A stretch of DNA of 18,234 nt, taken from assembly GCA_938002705.1 (NCBI GenBank), contig CALLAG010000374.1:1-18234 (forward strand). Direction: 5' to 3'. Made by a program: the position numbers and the translations under genes. Shown one piece after another: positions 7,648 through 15,314 of the stretch. The notes beneath the pieces are model-generated. The model did not search any database and had not been told where the DNA came from. It saw only the letters and a program-made list of their open reading frames with translations. Origin of the DNA: an uncultured Saprospiraceae bacterium (GTDB taxonomy: Bacteria; Bacteroidota; Bacteroidia; Chitinophagales; Saprospiraceae). Numbering within the stretch: position 1 is the stretch's first letter; the number at the start of each line of letters is the position of its first letter.

Positions 7648-8757
7648 TTACTGTTTGTATCGCTGCACTTGCATGCCGTCATAAGCTCCAGGCAGCATTT
7701 TACTTAATATCTCTGTACCATCAGATAGACCTCTTATGACTGCATGGGTATCTGTATAATGTACAATTTCTATTTTTTGGGATTTAAGCATAGAACCGTC
7801 CATTGTGAATACCTTATCGTTATCTACGATAAGCTTTCTTGGTATTTCGTATGTGTTGCTCTCATTCTTAGCATTCAGTGTCGCTTCTAAGTACATACCT
7901 TCTCGTAGTCCTTTTCCATTGACTCTTATATAAGCTTGTATCGTCTGTGTATTAGGATCTATAAGGCTATTAAGGCGGTTGACTTTGCCTTTCCACGATT
8001 TTGTATTTTCTACATTCTTAAGGATTACGGAATTACCTACTCTGAGAAGATCAGCATAAGCAGAGCTCACAGCTACTTCTAATTCATATATGTTAGGATT
8101 GATAAATTCTCCCAGTTTCTGTCCTGGTCTTATGAGTGCTCCTTTATCTACATTGGCCTCAGTAAGTACACCGTCGAAGGGTGCATAGATAGTATACTTA
8201 ATGAGTCGCTCCTCCAGATTCTTTACGTTATACCATAAGGTATTGATATTACGACCAGCGATGAATAATTTTTCTTTATCAGTGTCTGCTTTAGGGAGTG
8301 CTTTTAGGGTCTGGTCTACATTGAAGTCATTAACGTAAGTTTGCCATTTTGAGAATGCGTCGGCGTAATCAAACTTTAGATCTGGCAGTAGGGCGACGAT
8401 CTGATTGTAAAGACTGCTTTTCTGAGCACGTAGGTTAGCTCTGTCTTCATCGCTATTAAGTTGTATAAGTACTGATCCACTCTTATAGCTAATTCCTGGT
8501 TTGAATGCTCGATCACTTCGCTCGAAGATGCCCTGCACCTCAGAGTAGAGGTCTACACGATCACGAGCGACAAGATTTCCGCTTGCGGTTATAGTAATAG
8601 GGGTAGAGGTATTTTCGATATTTTCTGTAAAGACCATCGGGATGGATTGTTTTTCCTTTTCTGGTTCTGGTTTTTCTCTACCAGCCATTTTTTCTTTACC
8701 CATATAGCCAAGAGCAATGATTATAATTCCGATAGCACTAATAATGATTTTACGCAT
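7648..8757 (-). CDS. RND efflux periplasmic adaptor subunit (membrane fusion protein)
   Basis: This protein should bridge the inner-membrane pump and the TolC duct in the periplasm. The 369 residues start with an uncleaved-looking N-terminal anchor (IIISAIGIIIIALGYMG, 4-20) and a short charged linker. The two half-lipoyl segments are visible: VDLYSEVQGIFERS (68-81), rising to SGSVLIQLNSDED (93-105), and YAPFDGVLTEANVDKGALI (191-209), completed by PGQKLGEF. Between them is an unusually short-looking alpha-hairpin (about 106-188). The beta-barrel and membrane-proximal domains follow (ELEVAVSSAY onward). No lipobox cysteine is seen. It is the first gene of the operon, and the 490-bp region upstream separates it from the divergent response regulator gene. 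The start ATG at 8757 leads directly into MRKIIIS, a natural anchor start. Confidence 0.92.
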   Translation of the reverse strand: MRKIIISAIGIIIIALGYMGKEKMAGREKPEPEKEKQSIPMVFTENIENTSTPITITASGNLVARDRVDLYSEVQGIFERSDRAFKPGISYKSGSVLIQLNSDEDRANLRAQKSSLYNQIVALLPDLKFDYADAFSKWQTYVNDFNVDQTLKALPKADTDKEKLFIAGRNINTLWYNVKNLEERLIKYTIYAPFDGVLTEANVDKGALIRPGQKLGEFINPNIYELEVAVSSAYADLLRVGNSVILKNVENTKSWKGKVNRLNSLIDPNTQTIQAYIRVNGKGLREGMYLEATLNAKNESNTYEIPRKLIVDNDKVFTMDGSMLKSQKIEIVHYTDTHAVIRGLSDGTEILSKMLPGAYDGMQVQRYKQ

Positions 8758-9049
8758 GATTATTATTTATATAATGGTAAGGAGTGAGCCTGTGATATTA
8801 TTTTTTGGAGGAGATATTTGAGTTTTTGTATTAATAGTGTCTATAGGTTAGACCTTATGATAGGAGGTGAAAGCTGCATATTGAGTTATTTATTCCGACT
8901 TATTGTTGATGTAAAGCTAAACATTAGAAATAAACTGTATGAATATATGAGCCCTCAATAATCCAAAGGAATATTTTGTTGCACAAATTTTTTAATTAGC
9001 TGTAGACAGGATATATCTAATCACAGTATTTGTCTTCAATAAGCATTTT

Positions 9050-9076
9050 ATAAATAATTGATTATCAATTATTTAT
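9050..9076. promoter_or_regulatory. 27-bp perfect odd palindrome, candidate operator
   Basis: ATAAATAATTGAT, a central T at 9063, then ATCAATTATTTAT: 13-bp arms are exact reverse complements. The core TTGATTATCAA recurs at 9111-9121. Palindromes with a single central base are typical of operators bound by dimeric regulators (MarR-, Fur- or TetR-type). The site lies between the efflux operon and the regulator gene, so it could control either. The palindrome is seen; the operator role is inferred. Confidence 0.45.
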
Positions 9077-9110
9077 GATTTTTGATCATCTTGTTATTAT
9101 TTCTAAATAT

Positions 9111-9122
9111 TTGATTATCAAT
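9111..9122. promoter_or_regulatory. Second copy of the TTGATTATCAAT core
   Basis: This is identical over 12 bp to positions 9058-9069 in the large palindrome. Its own dyad covers 11 bp (TTGATTATCAA). The two centres are 53 bp apart, close to five helical turns, so factors bound at both would sit on the same DNA face. It lies 126 bp upstream of the response regulator start. Confidence 0.4.
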
Positions 9123-9247
9123 AGATTAAGTACTTTTATTTAAACATTAAAGTATTTACATATTTGTAGTTAACTTATTAGCAGCATTTTATACATTATG
9201 AAAATAATTAATATATCTTAGTGTTTTAATTCACCTCAAAATAAGAA

Positions 9248-10522
9248 ATGGCAAAGATTCTAATAGTAGACGACGACAGAAGTATAAGAAGAACACTAAA
9301 AGATATACTAGAATTCGAGAAGTATGAGGTACATGAGGCAGAAGATGGATTAACATGTCTCGTTAAGGTAAAGCAAGATAAGTACGATATCATCATATTA
9401 GATATAAAGATGCCTAAGATGGATGGTATGGATGCTATCGATAGGCTGCAGGATATCTGCCCAGACATACCCGTCATTATGATAAGTGGTCATGGAGATA
9501 TAGATACAGCTGTAGAAGCTGTCAAGAAAGGGGCTTTTGACTTCTTGTCTAAGCCGCCAGATCTTAATAGGCTACTCATTACTGTACGTAATGGATTAGA
9601 TAAGTCCACACTTATAGTACAGAAGAAGACGCTCCAGAAGAAAGTCACTAAGTCTAAGGTCGGTGAGATAGTAGGAACGTCTCCAGAGATCAATGCTATA
9701 AAAGAAACAATAGAAAAAGTAGCGCCTACAGATGCGAGAGTGCTCATCCAGGGTCCTAATGGAACAGGTAAGGAGCTTGTCGCAAGATGGTTACATGAGT
9801 TAAGCGATCGCAAGGGAGGACCTATGGTGGAGGTTAACTGTGCAGCTATCCCTTCTGAGTTGATAGAGTCAGAATTATTCGGTCATGAGAAAGGATCATT
9901 TACATCAGCACATAAGCAGAGGATAGGCAAATTTGAATTAGCTAACAAAGGCACATTATTCCTCGATGAGATAGGTGATATGAGTCTTGGTGCACAAGCC
10001 AAAGTACTGAGAGTACTGCAGGAAAGCAGGATCATGAGAGTGGGTGGAGAGAAAGAGCTTTCTGTAGATGTAAGAGTCGTCGCTGCCACTAACAAAGACT
10101 TAAGAAAAGAAATAGCTAAAGGAAACTTCAGAGAAGATTTGTTCCATAGGCTTGCAGTTATCATATTAAGAGTGCCTTCGTTAAATAAGCGTAGAGAAGA
10201 TATCCCACAGCTTGTAGAACATTTTAATAATCAGATATGTAAGGAGTATGGTGTGCCGCCTAAAGTTATAGAGGATAATGCGATCGTAGAATTAAAGAAG
10301 ATTAACTGGACAGGTAATATCAGAGAGTTAAGGAATGTCGTAGAGCGATTAATAATATTAAGTAAAGAAAAAATCACCAAAAAAGACGTCATTAATTACG
10401 CAACTAAAGTGAGTAATACACGTAATAATATGGATGACCTTTTTGATAAATTTAATTCTTTTGCTGAGATGAGAGATCACTTAGAGAAAGAATATGAGAA
10501 GTACAAAGCTGTCGCATACTAA
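9248..10522 (+). CDS. NtrC-family sigma54-type response regulator lacking the C-terminal DNA-binding domain
   Basis: The 424 residues contain a receiver domain (1-115) and a sigma54-interaction AAA+ domain (about 140-385). The receiver has the acidic pocket in VDDD (7-10), phospho-acceptor Asp52, Ser80 and Lys102. The ATPase has Walker A GPNGTGKE (169-176), Walker B GTLFLDE (235-241), FREDLFHRL with candidate arginine fingers (294-302) and sensor II GNIREL (356-361). The sigma54-contact loop, usually GAFTGA, reads GSFTSA (216-221) and keeps the key Thr. After FAEMRDHLEKEYEKYK, where relatives continue into a Fis-type helix-turn-helix, the protein stops with AVAY. No frame in the 52 bp before the next gene encodes the missing part, so this is a true domain loss rather than a frameshift. 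No histidine kinase gene is nearby. Confidence 0.93.
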   Translation: MAKILIVDDDRSIRRTLKDILEFEKYEVHEAEDGLTCLVKVKQDKYDIIILDIKMPKMDGMDAIDRLQDICPDIPVIMISGHGDIDTAVEAVKKGAFDFLSKPPDLNRLLITVRNGLDKSTLIVQKKTLQKKVTKSKVGEIVGTSPEINAIKETIEKVAPTDARVLIQGPNGTGKELVARWLHELSDRKGGPMVEVNCAAIPSELIESELFGHEKGSFTSAHKQRIGKFELANKGTLFLDEIGDMSLGAQAKVLRVLQESRIMRVGGEKELSVDVRVVAATNKDLRKEIAKGNFREDLFHRLAVIILRVPSLNKRREDIPQLVEHFNNQICKEYGVPPKVIEDNAIVELKKINWTGNIRELRNVVERLIILSKEKITKKDVINYATKVSNTRNNMDDLFDKFNSFAEMRDHLEKEYEKYKAVAY

Positions 10523-10574
10523 GCAAGTGATAGATAGATTAGACAATTTTTTTTTATAATAAGAATATATAGAT

Positions 10575-11282
10575 ATGTCAGAGGATAATAAGCCAAAGAT
10601 GAAGGAGTGGAAAGAAATGAAAGGAGAGAACTCTTGGACGATGTTCAAGGTGCTTGCAGAGTTTGTTGATGGCTTTGAGAAGATGAATAAGCAGGGGCCA
10701 TGTATCTCCATATTTGGCTCAGCTCGTACTAAGCCTGGTGAGAAATACTATGAGAAGACCGTAGAGATCGCTCGTGGTCTCGTCAGAGAAGGTTTCGGGA
10801 TTATTACTGGTGGTGGTCCTGGTATCATGGAAGCTGGTAATAAAGGTGCTCATCTTGAGAAAGGACTCTCTATAGGTCTTAATATCGAGCTTCCATTCGA
10901 ACAATCTGGTAATCAATATATCGATGTAGATAAGAACTTAGATCACAGATATTTCTTCGTCAGGAAAGTCATGTTTGTTAAGTATTCTCAAGCGATAGTC
11001 GTCATGCCTGGAGGATTTGGGACATTGGATGAGCTATTTGAGACGCTGACACTTATACAGACAGATAAGATAACTAAGGTGCCAGTCATACTCGTAGGAA
11101 GTGATTTCTGGGTAGGCCTGGTAGACTGGATTAAGGGGACGATGCTTGATAAGTTTGGTAATATATCACCAGGTGACATCGACCTTATACCTATAGTAGA
11201 TGACATAGATGAAGTCGTCAAAATCATCTCTGACTTCTATGGTGCTTCAGCTAATGAACTTAAGCCTAATTATCAGCTGTAG
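10575..11282 (+). CDS. LOG-family (TIGR00730-type) Rossmann-fold nucleotide phosphoribohydrolase
   Basis: LOG-family proteins hydrolyse the N-glycosidic bond of nucleoside 5'-monophosphates, including cytokinin precursors in plants; in bacteria they probably serve nucleotide salvage. The 235-residue protein shows ISIFGSAR (44-51), TGGGPGIMEA (78-87), the conserved RKVMF (130-134) and the signature PGGFGTLDE (145-153) that forms the active-site loop. An extra N-terminal segment of about 40 residues rich in Lys and Glu precedes the fold. It starts 52 bp after the response regulator with no evident promoter, so the two may be co-transcribed. Whether they are functionally linked is unknown. The fold assignment is firm; the exact substrate is not. 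Confidence 0.92.
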   Translation: MSEDNKPKMKEWKEMKGENSWTMFKVLAEFVDGFEKMNKQGPCISIFGSARTKPGEKYYEKTVEIARGLVREGFGIITGGGPGIMEAGNKGAHLEKGLSIGLNIELPFEQSGNQYIDVDKNLDHRYFFVRKVMFVKYSQAIVVMPGGFGTLDELFETLTLIQTDKITKVPVILVGSDFWVGLVDWIKGTMLDKFGNISPGDIDLIPIVDDIDEVVKIISDFYGASANELKPNYQL

Positions 11283-11326
11283 TTTTTCTCTAAAGTATAT
11301 CTATTAAATAAGTTACTCTCAGTGCA

Positions 11327-13249
11327 TTACTCAAATAATTGCCACCTGACACCAAGTCTAAATGTCGCATCGTATTGCGGATAATCGACAATCTGGAAGT
11401 GAGGTTCTCTCAAGAATAAATCACTGAAATTATCCATTTTAACGAACACTCTGAATTTGTCTACTTTGAAGTTGGCGAATAGTTCTGAGTAGTAGTATGG
11501 TCTGATGGTCTCTTCCGTCTGATAGAATTGTCCATTCGCAGGCATAAATTTAAGATTGCCGTCAAAGCTGTAATTATAATACAGAACGCCGAATTGTGAT
11601 AGCAGTCGCTTATTAAATAAGTATGATTGTAAGTATAACTTATGTATGCTATATACTCTCGGTAGGTGATAGACATTATCAGAGAAGTCCTGAAAAGCCA
11701 CAGCGTTTTCCATACCTATAAATTTCCATAGAAATCGATGTGTCCCTATAGCTTGTATGAACTGTGTACTCGATGACTGGGTGGGTAAAGCATCACTACC
11801 AAAGTACACAGGATTATCTATCACACCGCTATTGACTTCTATATCTAAGTGTAATTTCTTTATTGATACTTTTCCACCTATGACGACTTCATTGATCTTA
11901 CTGAATGCATTGTCATAGACGATCACATCTGTGATGACAGCTCGCTCTTGTATAATGCTCGGATCATAACGTAATAACTTGAGATTAGCTTCTAAGGTCA
12001 TTCCATTGATACCATAGAATTCCAGAACGGGCTTAATTTTAAAATTTCCGATATTCTCACCTATCCCAAAGGCGACTTCTGCATTAAGAGAAGTTAGTTT
12101 TTTGATATTCAGACCTATCTTAGCGAAAGCACCAGCATCATGATACTGCTCGCTGAATAGGGAATTGTTATAATTAAGGAACCTATATTCTACGCCTACA
12201 TTTAAGAAGAAAGCAGAAGTATGGATGCCTAAGTCAATCTGATTATTGACTTTTGTAAATCTATTAAGGTGCCGCAAGCCTCTTTTGTCAGTCAGGTAGG
12301 GACCATATAGTATGGTGTCATTCCTTGTACTCGCGTCTTCATCACCATAGAGGAAGTAGCCATGATCTATAGCTATGTGATGGTGTAGTTGGAACCTACT
12401 GCTATCTAGCTTGAGGTAGTTATCCACGCCGTAAGTAAATCGCTGATGGCGGGTAGTACCAGGCGTTGCTATAGTAGTTACTGGCACACTTATACGCCGT
12501 ATTCTGACTTGTCCTGTATTCCACGAGGGGTCATATAGATCTATCGGTGTAAGGCCATCTGTATTAAAAGTAACGCCTCCGTTATGTATTTCGTTAAAGT
12601 TATTCGCTGCAAAGCTGACAATTAATTTATGTTTTTTTTCTTCTCCTTCTCGACTGATGGCTATACCGAGTTGTGTTGCTTTGGTTCCTTGATTAATGTA
12701 GACACCATCTTGCTTAGTCCGATTATAGTCTATACTTAGTTCGATATTATCAGAGAATGATCTTGCAAACTTAGCACCTACGATAAAATTCTCAGATCCA
12801 TCAGAGGGGGTGAAGTAGAGATCATTGAAAGTTCTATTAGCCTCGTATATAGGGAAGTCATAGATGCTCTTGCGATAGTTGTCATACTGATGAAAACCCA
12901 TGTCTGTATATATGTCATCCCGCGAAGAGTATATAATCCGCTGTGCTGCAGATGCTTGATTGCCTAAGTTAAGCGTCCCTTCTCTAAATCTTCTGTTGAG
13001 TGCATATTTTTCGAAATCTCGAAATAAGGTATCGACAAAAGGCTTCCTATCATCTACATCAGATAATGTATAATAGTCTATAACTGTAGAATCTGGTTCG
13101 TACGCAGGAGTGTCTGATACTGCTGATGGGTTAAAGCTACCCGATGAGATATTAGATGGAGTTCTCTGCGATGATAAGGGATTGTGACATATCAGTACTA
13201 CTATAATAGTGATAATAAGGTAAGCTGTGTTCTTAGTAATACTGGTCAT
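11327..13249 (-). CDS. Putative outer-membrane porin (Porin_10-like)
   Basis: This 640-residue protein begins with a signal peptide (about 1-27, hydrophobic YLIITIIVVLI then SSQ). A periplasmic-looking N-terminal part carries NLGNQASAA (94-102) and DMGFHQYDNY (116-125), a pattern I associate with the Bacteroidota 'putative porin' family. The rest alternates hydrophobic and polar residues in short segments with aromatic girdles, and ends in RLGVRWQLFE, as expected for a large outer-membrane beta-barrel. No plug domain or TonB box is seen, so it is not a TonB receptor. It lies 69 bp downstream of the dual-membrane anti-sigma-like gene on the same strand and is probably in the same transcript, perhaps as a target or partner of that signalling pair. 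It converges on the LOG gene (44-bp gap). Confidence 0.75.
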   Translation of the reverse strand: MTSITKNTAYLIITIIVVLICHNPLSSQRTPSNISSGSFNPSAVSDTPAYEPDSTVIDYYTLSDVDDRKPFVDTLFRDFEKYALNRRFREGTLNLGNQASAAQRIIYSSRDDIYTDMGFHQYDNYRKSIYDFPIYEANRTFNDLYFTPSDGSENFIVGAKFARSFSDNIELSIDYNRTKQDGVYINQGTKATQLGIAISREGEEKKHKLIVSFAANNFNEIHNGGVTFNTDGLTPIDLYDPSWNTGQVRIRRISVPVTTIATPGTTRHQRFTYGVDNYLKLDSSRFQLHHHIAIDHGYFLYGDEDASTRNDTILYGPYLTDKRGLRHLNRFTKVNNQIDLGIHTSAFFLNVGVEYRFLNYNNSLFSEQYHDAGAFAKIGLNIKKLTSLNAEVAFGIGENIGNFKIKPVLEFYGINGMTLEANLKLLRYDPSIIQERAVITDVIVYDNAFSKINEVVIGGKVSIKKLHLDIEVNSGVIDNPVYFGSDALPTQSSSTQFIQAIGTHRFLWKFIGMENAVAFQDFSDNVYHLPRVYSIHKLYLQSYLFNKRLLSQFGVLYYNYSFDGNLKFMPANGQFYQTEETIRPYYYSELFANFKVDKFRVFVKMDNFSDLFLREPHFQIVDYPQYDATFRLGVRWQLFE

Positions 13250-13318
13250 ACTGCATCAAAATTAAGACATAATGATAGACGGAACGCCTTATTAGCAAAA
13301 CTTTAAATAATACAGTCC

Positions 13319-14470
13319 TTAGAAACTATAGTTAGTCGTGAAGTTAATCAGCTGTAGATCATATCTTGATTGTGGCGCTGAGTCAAATTGATTAGTATTA
13401 ATTATTGAATTAAAGCCTATCTCAGAATCTAACTGGAGGGTGATTCTTTGTGATAGAGAATAATTGATGCCTAATGATAATCCAAAATTAGTATCGTTAA
13501 AGAAAAGTGTTTCTGGATTTTTTATTGTTGATATAGACTGCTTCAGTTCTGACTTCAAGTTTCCGTTGACTGATGAGTCAAAAGTATGTCGGAACTTCAC
13601 ACCTGAGCTTAGAGCTATCTTCTGTGATACATAATAATTCAGACTTATAGGTATGAATATCTGCTTCAGATCATGCAGACTTTTGTAATAAGTTGTCTGG
13701 TTTCCTAAGTCGACCTTTCTTCCTATGATAGCATAAGAATTTCTTGATTTGTTGAATATTGGAAGAAAGCTAAATTGTCTTGATAGATGATTGTAACCTA
13801 TACCCGTTGATATGGCTAATTTGTCACTGATGGCAACTTGCAGACTTGTCACGACGCCATATCCAGAAAAATCAAAATCATTAGATATACTAGAGAGGAT
13901 ACCTATTCTAAAGTCAACATCATTTCTAAAGAAATTTTTAAGCTGACTTTCTTTAGACAATTCATCATCATAAGTTAAAGCCAAGTTGACGTCAGGTTGT
14001 GAGCTCAGATTCCTCTTAGAGAAAAGGTAATTATTTCTTCTCTGATAAGTATCGATGGCCTTAAGTGCCTCATTATTAGTAGCAGAGTTAGGCACTACTT
14101 CTTCTTCTTCTGTAGTTGTACTGAAGCTGTCTGCTGCATTGATATATAGATATTTAGTAGGACCGGGGACGTACTTAGTCACCGTTTTTATTTCAGTTCT
14201 TACCTGAGCTGGGGAGGTAGAGGCAGGTATATTTTCAGATACTGTCTGAGTCTTAGTCACCGTTGCATATGGGACTTTCTGATGTGATTGATATAGCAAA
14301 AATGCAATAACTGCCAGAGATACTATCTGGCTTACACCTAATATATAAGCAACCTTACGACTACGGGGAGTGATAACTGGCATTTCAGAATCCAATTTGT
14401 CACTCAGCTCAGACCATGACTTTTGTATAAAAGCCGTATCAAATTCATGTTGAGAATAATTATCCTGCAT
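13319..14470 (-). CDS. Dual-membrane-spanning anti-sigma-like protein (Dma-like)
   Basis: The 383 residues combine elements rarely found together. A short cytosolic N-terminus (1-38, with the helix around FIQKSWSELSDKLDSEM) ends in RSRK. It is followed by one transmembrane helix (about 41-61), with positive-inside charge placing the N-terminus in the cytoplasm. Next is a long low-complexity, probably disordered periplasmic linker (about 62-185, with a TTTEEEE stretch). The C-terminal 195 or so residues alternate as in small outer-membrane beta-barrels (for example GYGVVTSLQVAISDKLAIST, 203-222) and end in NYSF with the terminal Phe typical of such barrels. The gene overlaps the ECF sigma gene by 11 bp, the usual place for an anti-sigma factor. 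This architecture matches the dual-membrane-spanning anti-sigma factors described in Bacteroides thetaiotaomicron. Assignment is by architecture and context, not sequence alignment. Confidence 0.72.
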   Translation of the reverse strand: MQDNYSQHEFDTAFIQKSWSELSDKLDSEMPVITPRSRKVAYILGVSQIVSLAVIAFLLYQSHQKVPYATVTKTQTVSENIPASTSPAQVRTEIKTVTKYVPGPTKYLYINAADSFSTTTEEEEVVPNSATNNEALKAIDTYQRRNNYLFSKRNLSSQPDVNLALTYDDELSKESQLKNFFRNDVDFRIGILSSISNDFDFSGYGVVTSLQVAISDKLAISTGIGYNHLSRQFSFLPIFNKSRNSYAIIGRKVDLGNQTTYYKSLHDLKQIFIPISLNYYVSQKIALSSGVKFRHTFDSSVNGNLKSELKQSISTIKNPETLFFNDTNFGLSLGINYSLSQRITLQLDSEIGFNSIINTNQFDSAPQSRYDLQLINFTTNYSF

Positions 14471-15005
14471 TGGATTTATAACTATAGTTGTTAAGTATTA
14501 GTTCTTTTAATCTTTTTCTCGAATCAGAAACATGCCACTTCGAAGTTCCTACACTTATGTTTTTTATTTCTGCTATCTCTTTATGTGAGTATCCTTTGAT
14601 AGCAAATAGTATAAATACATCTGCACTTGCCGTAGGAAGATCATCTATCATTCTGAGGATGTCTTCTTCATACAAGCTTTCTATGCCATTATTAGTAGTT
14701 ACTGAAGATTCGTAATCTTCGAAAACCATAAACTTTACATAGTTGGCTTCTTTCTTAATCGCATCAGACATACAATGAAAGACAATTCGTCTTACCCATC
14801 CTTCGAAGCTACCCTTGTATTCGTATTGGTGTATTTTTTTAAAGACCTTCAAGAATCCATCATTGACGATGGCTGCTGATTTGTCTTTATCTCTTACATA
14901 TCGCATGCACATATTCATCATAGAAGTGAAGTGACTCTTATACAAGCTTTCTTGACTTTTTCGGTCATTCTGCTTACAGCCTTCTATGATTATTTTGTTA
15001 TCCAC
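14460..15005 (-). CDS. ECF-type RNA polymerase sigma factor
   Basis: This 181-residue extracytoplasmic-function sigma factor should direct RNA polymerase to a small regulon when released from its anti-sigma partner. Region 2 spans about 20-88: an N-terminal helix with LYKSHFTSMMNMCMRYVRD, the core-binding segment NDGFLKVFKKIHQY (48-61), and the -10-recognition stretch GSFEGWVRRIVFHCMSDAIK (65-84). Region 4 spans about 115-171, with the -35-recognising helix-turn-helix in GYSHKEIAEIKNISVGTSKW (138-157) followed by RKRLKELI. There is no region 1.1 or 3, as expected for the group. The stop codon overlaps the next gene by 11 bp, so sigma and putative anti-sigma are translationally coupled. The start ATG at 15005 gives the typical short leader before region 2. 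Confidence 0.93.
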   Translation of the reverse strand: MDNKIIIEGCKQNDRKSQESLYKSHFTSMMNMCMRYVRDKDKSAAIVNDGFLKVFKKIHQYEYKGSFEGWVRRIVFHCMSDAIKKEANYVKFMVFEDYESSVTTNNGIESLYEEDILRMIDDLPTASADVFILFAIKGYSHKEIAEIKNISVGTSKWHVSDSRKRLKELILNNYSYKSNAG

Positions 15006-15314
15006 GATAGTATAGATGATCTAATTCTAAAATGAAGTTAGTACATCTATAGCTATAATTATAGGTATTTGCCGACTCTTTCGCTATTTCATCCTAAGGA
15101 TATACGATTTCAAAATATTATATTCTCTGTCGTTAAGAGAACAAAGGTCTACAAAATAAAATGAGGAAAATCAAAGATTTTCCTCACAAGAGTAGTTTGT
15201 GCTTTCATAGCTGTCTACTACCATAGACGATAATTAGATAGTAATAGGTTGGGGCGGCAAATCATTTATTTTTTATAAATCTACCTGAGCCACGATACTA
15301 CATAGGTTTTTCGG
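15006..15314. other. 309-bp intergenic region upstream of the sigma factor gene
   Basis: It separates the DUF4465 gene from the sigma operon, both on the minus strand. It holds the terminator-like hairpin at 15151-15186. No convincing TAnnTTTG promoter was found by eye for the sigma gene; an autoregulated ECF-type promoter here would not show that consensus. No small gene or RNA is evident. Confidence 0.5.
15151..15186 (-). terminator. Rho-independent terminator downstream of the DUF4465 gene
   Basis: On the minus strand an 11-bp perfect stem, TGAGGAAAATC (15186-15176), loop TTT, GATTTTCCTCA (15172-15162), is followed at once by a T-rich run (TTTTATTTTGT, 15161-15151). This is a good intrinsic terminator for the receptor/DUF4465 transcript, about 130 bp beyond the stop codon. 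It also insulates the sigma operon. There is no T-tract on the other strand, which sets the orientation. Confidence 0.75.

Larger units (their letters stand above)
8758..9247. promoter_or_regulatory. 490-bp A+T-rich divergent intergenic region
   Basis: This region lies between the efflux operon (leftward) and the response regulator gene (rightward), so it must hold both promoters. No clear TAnnTTTG element with a -33 partner was found by eye on either strand, and no sigma54 -24/-12 element with correct spacing. Its main structure is the palindrome at 9050-9076 and the core copy at 9111-9122. A purine-rich AGGAGGTG (8862-8869) precedes a 26-codon TTG-started open frame (8881-8961), which I do not call as a gene. 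Confidence 0.5.

Noticed and set aside
8881..8961. 26-codon TTG-started open frame after a strong AGGAGGTG
   Set aside because: It uses a TTG start, has no recognisable motif and lies in A+T-rich intergenic DNA. Bacteroidota rely little on Shine-Dalgarno, so the purine run is weak evidence.
8971..8995. Possible sigma54 -24/-12 promoter (GG ... TTGCAC)
   Set aside because: The gap between GG and GC is 11 bases instead of 10, and the -24 half lacks the rest of the TGGCAC consensus.
9083..9088. TGATCA palindrome between the two TTGATTATCAA sites
   Set aside because: It is a 6-bp even dyad of a different type, expected by chance in such DNA; not counted as a third operator.
9248..10522. Frameshift as the cause of the missing helix-turn-helix
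   Set aside because: None of the three forward frames after 10500 encodes helix-turn-helix-like sequence, and only 52 bp remain before the next gene.
13257..13264. TAATTTTG on the minus strand, matching the -7 consensus ahead of the porin gene
   Set aside because: It lies only about 8 bp from the start codon and has no -33 partner at normal spacing, so transcription would start inside the gene.
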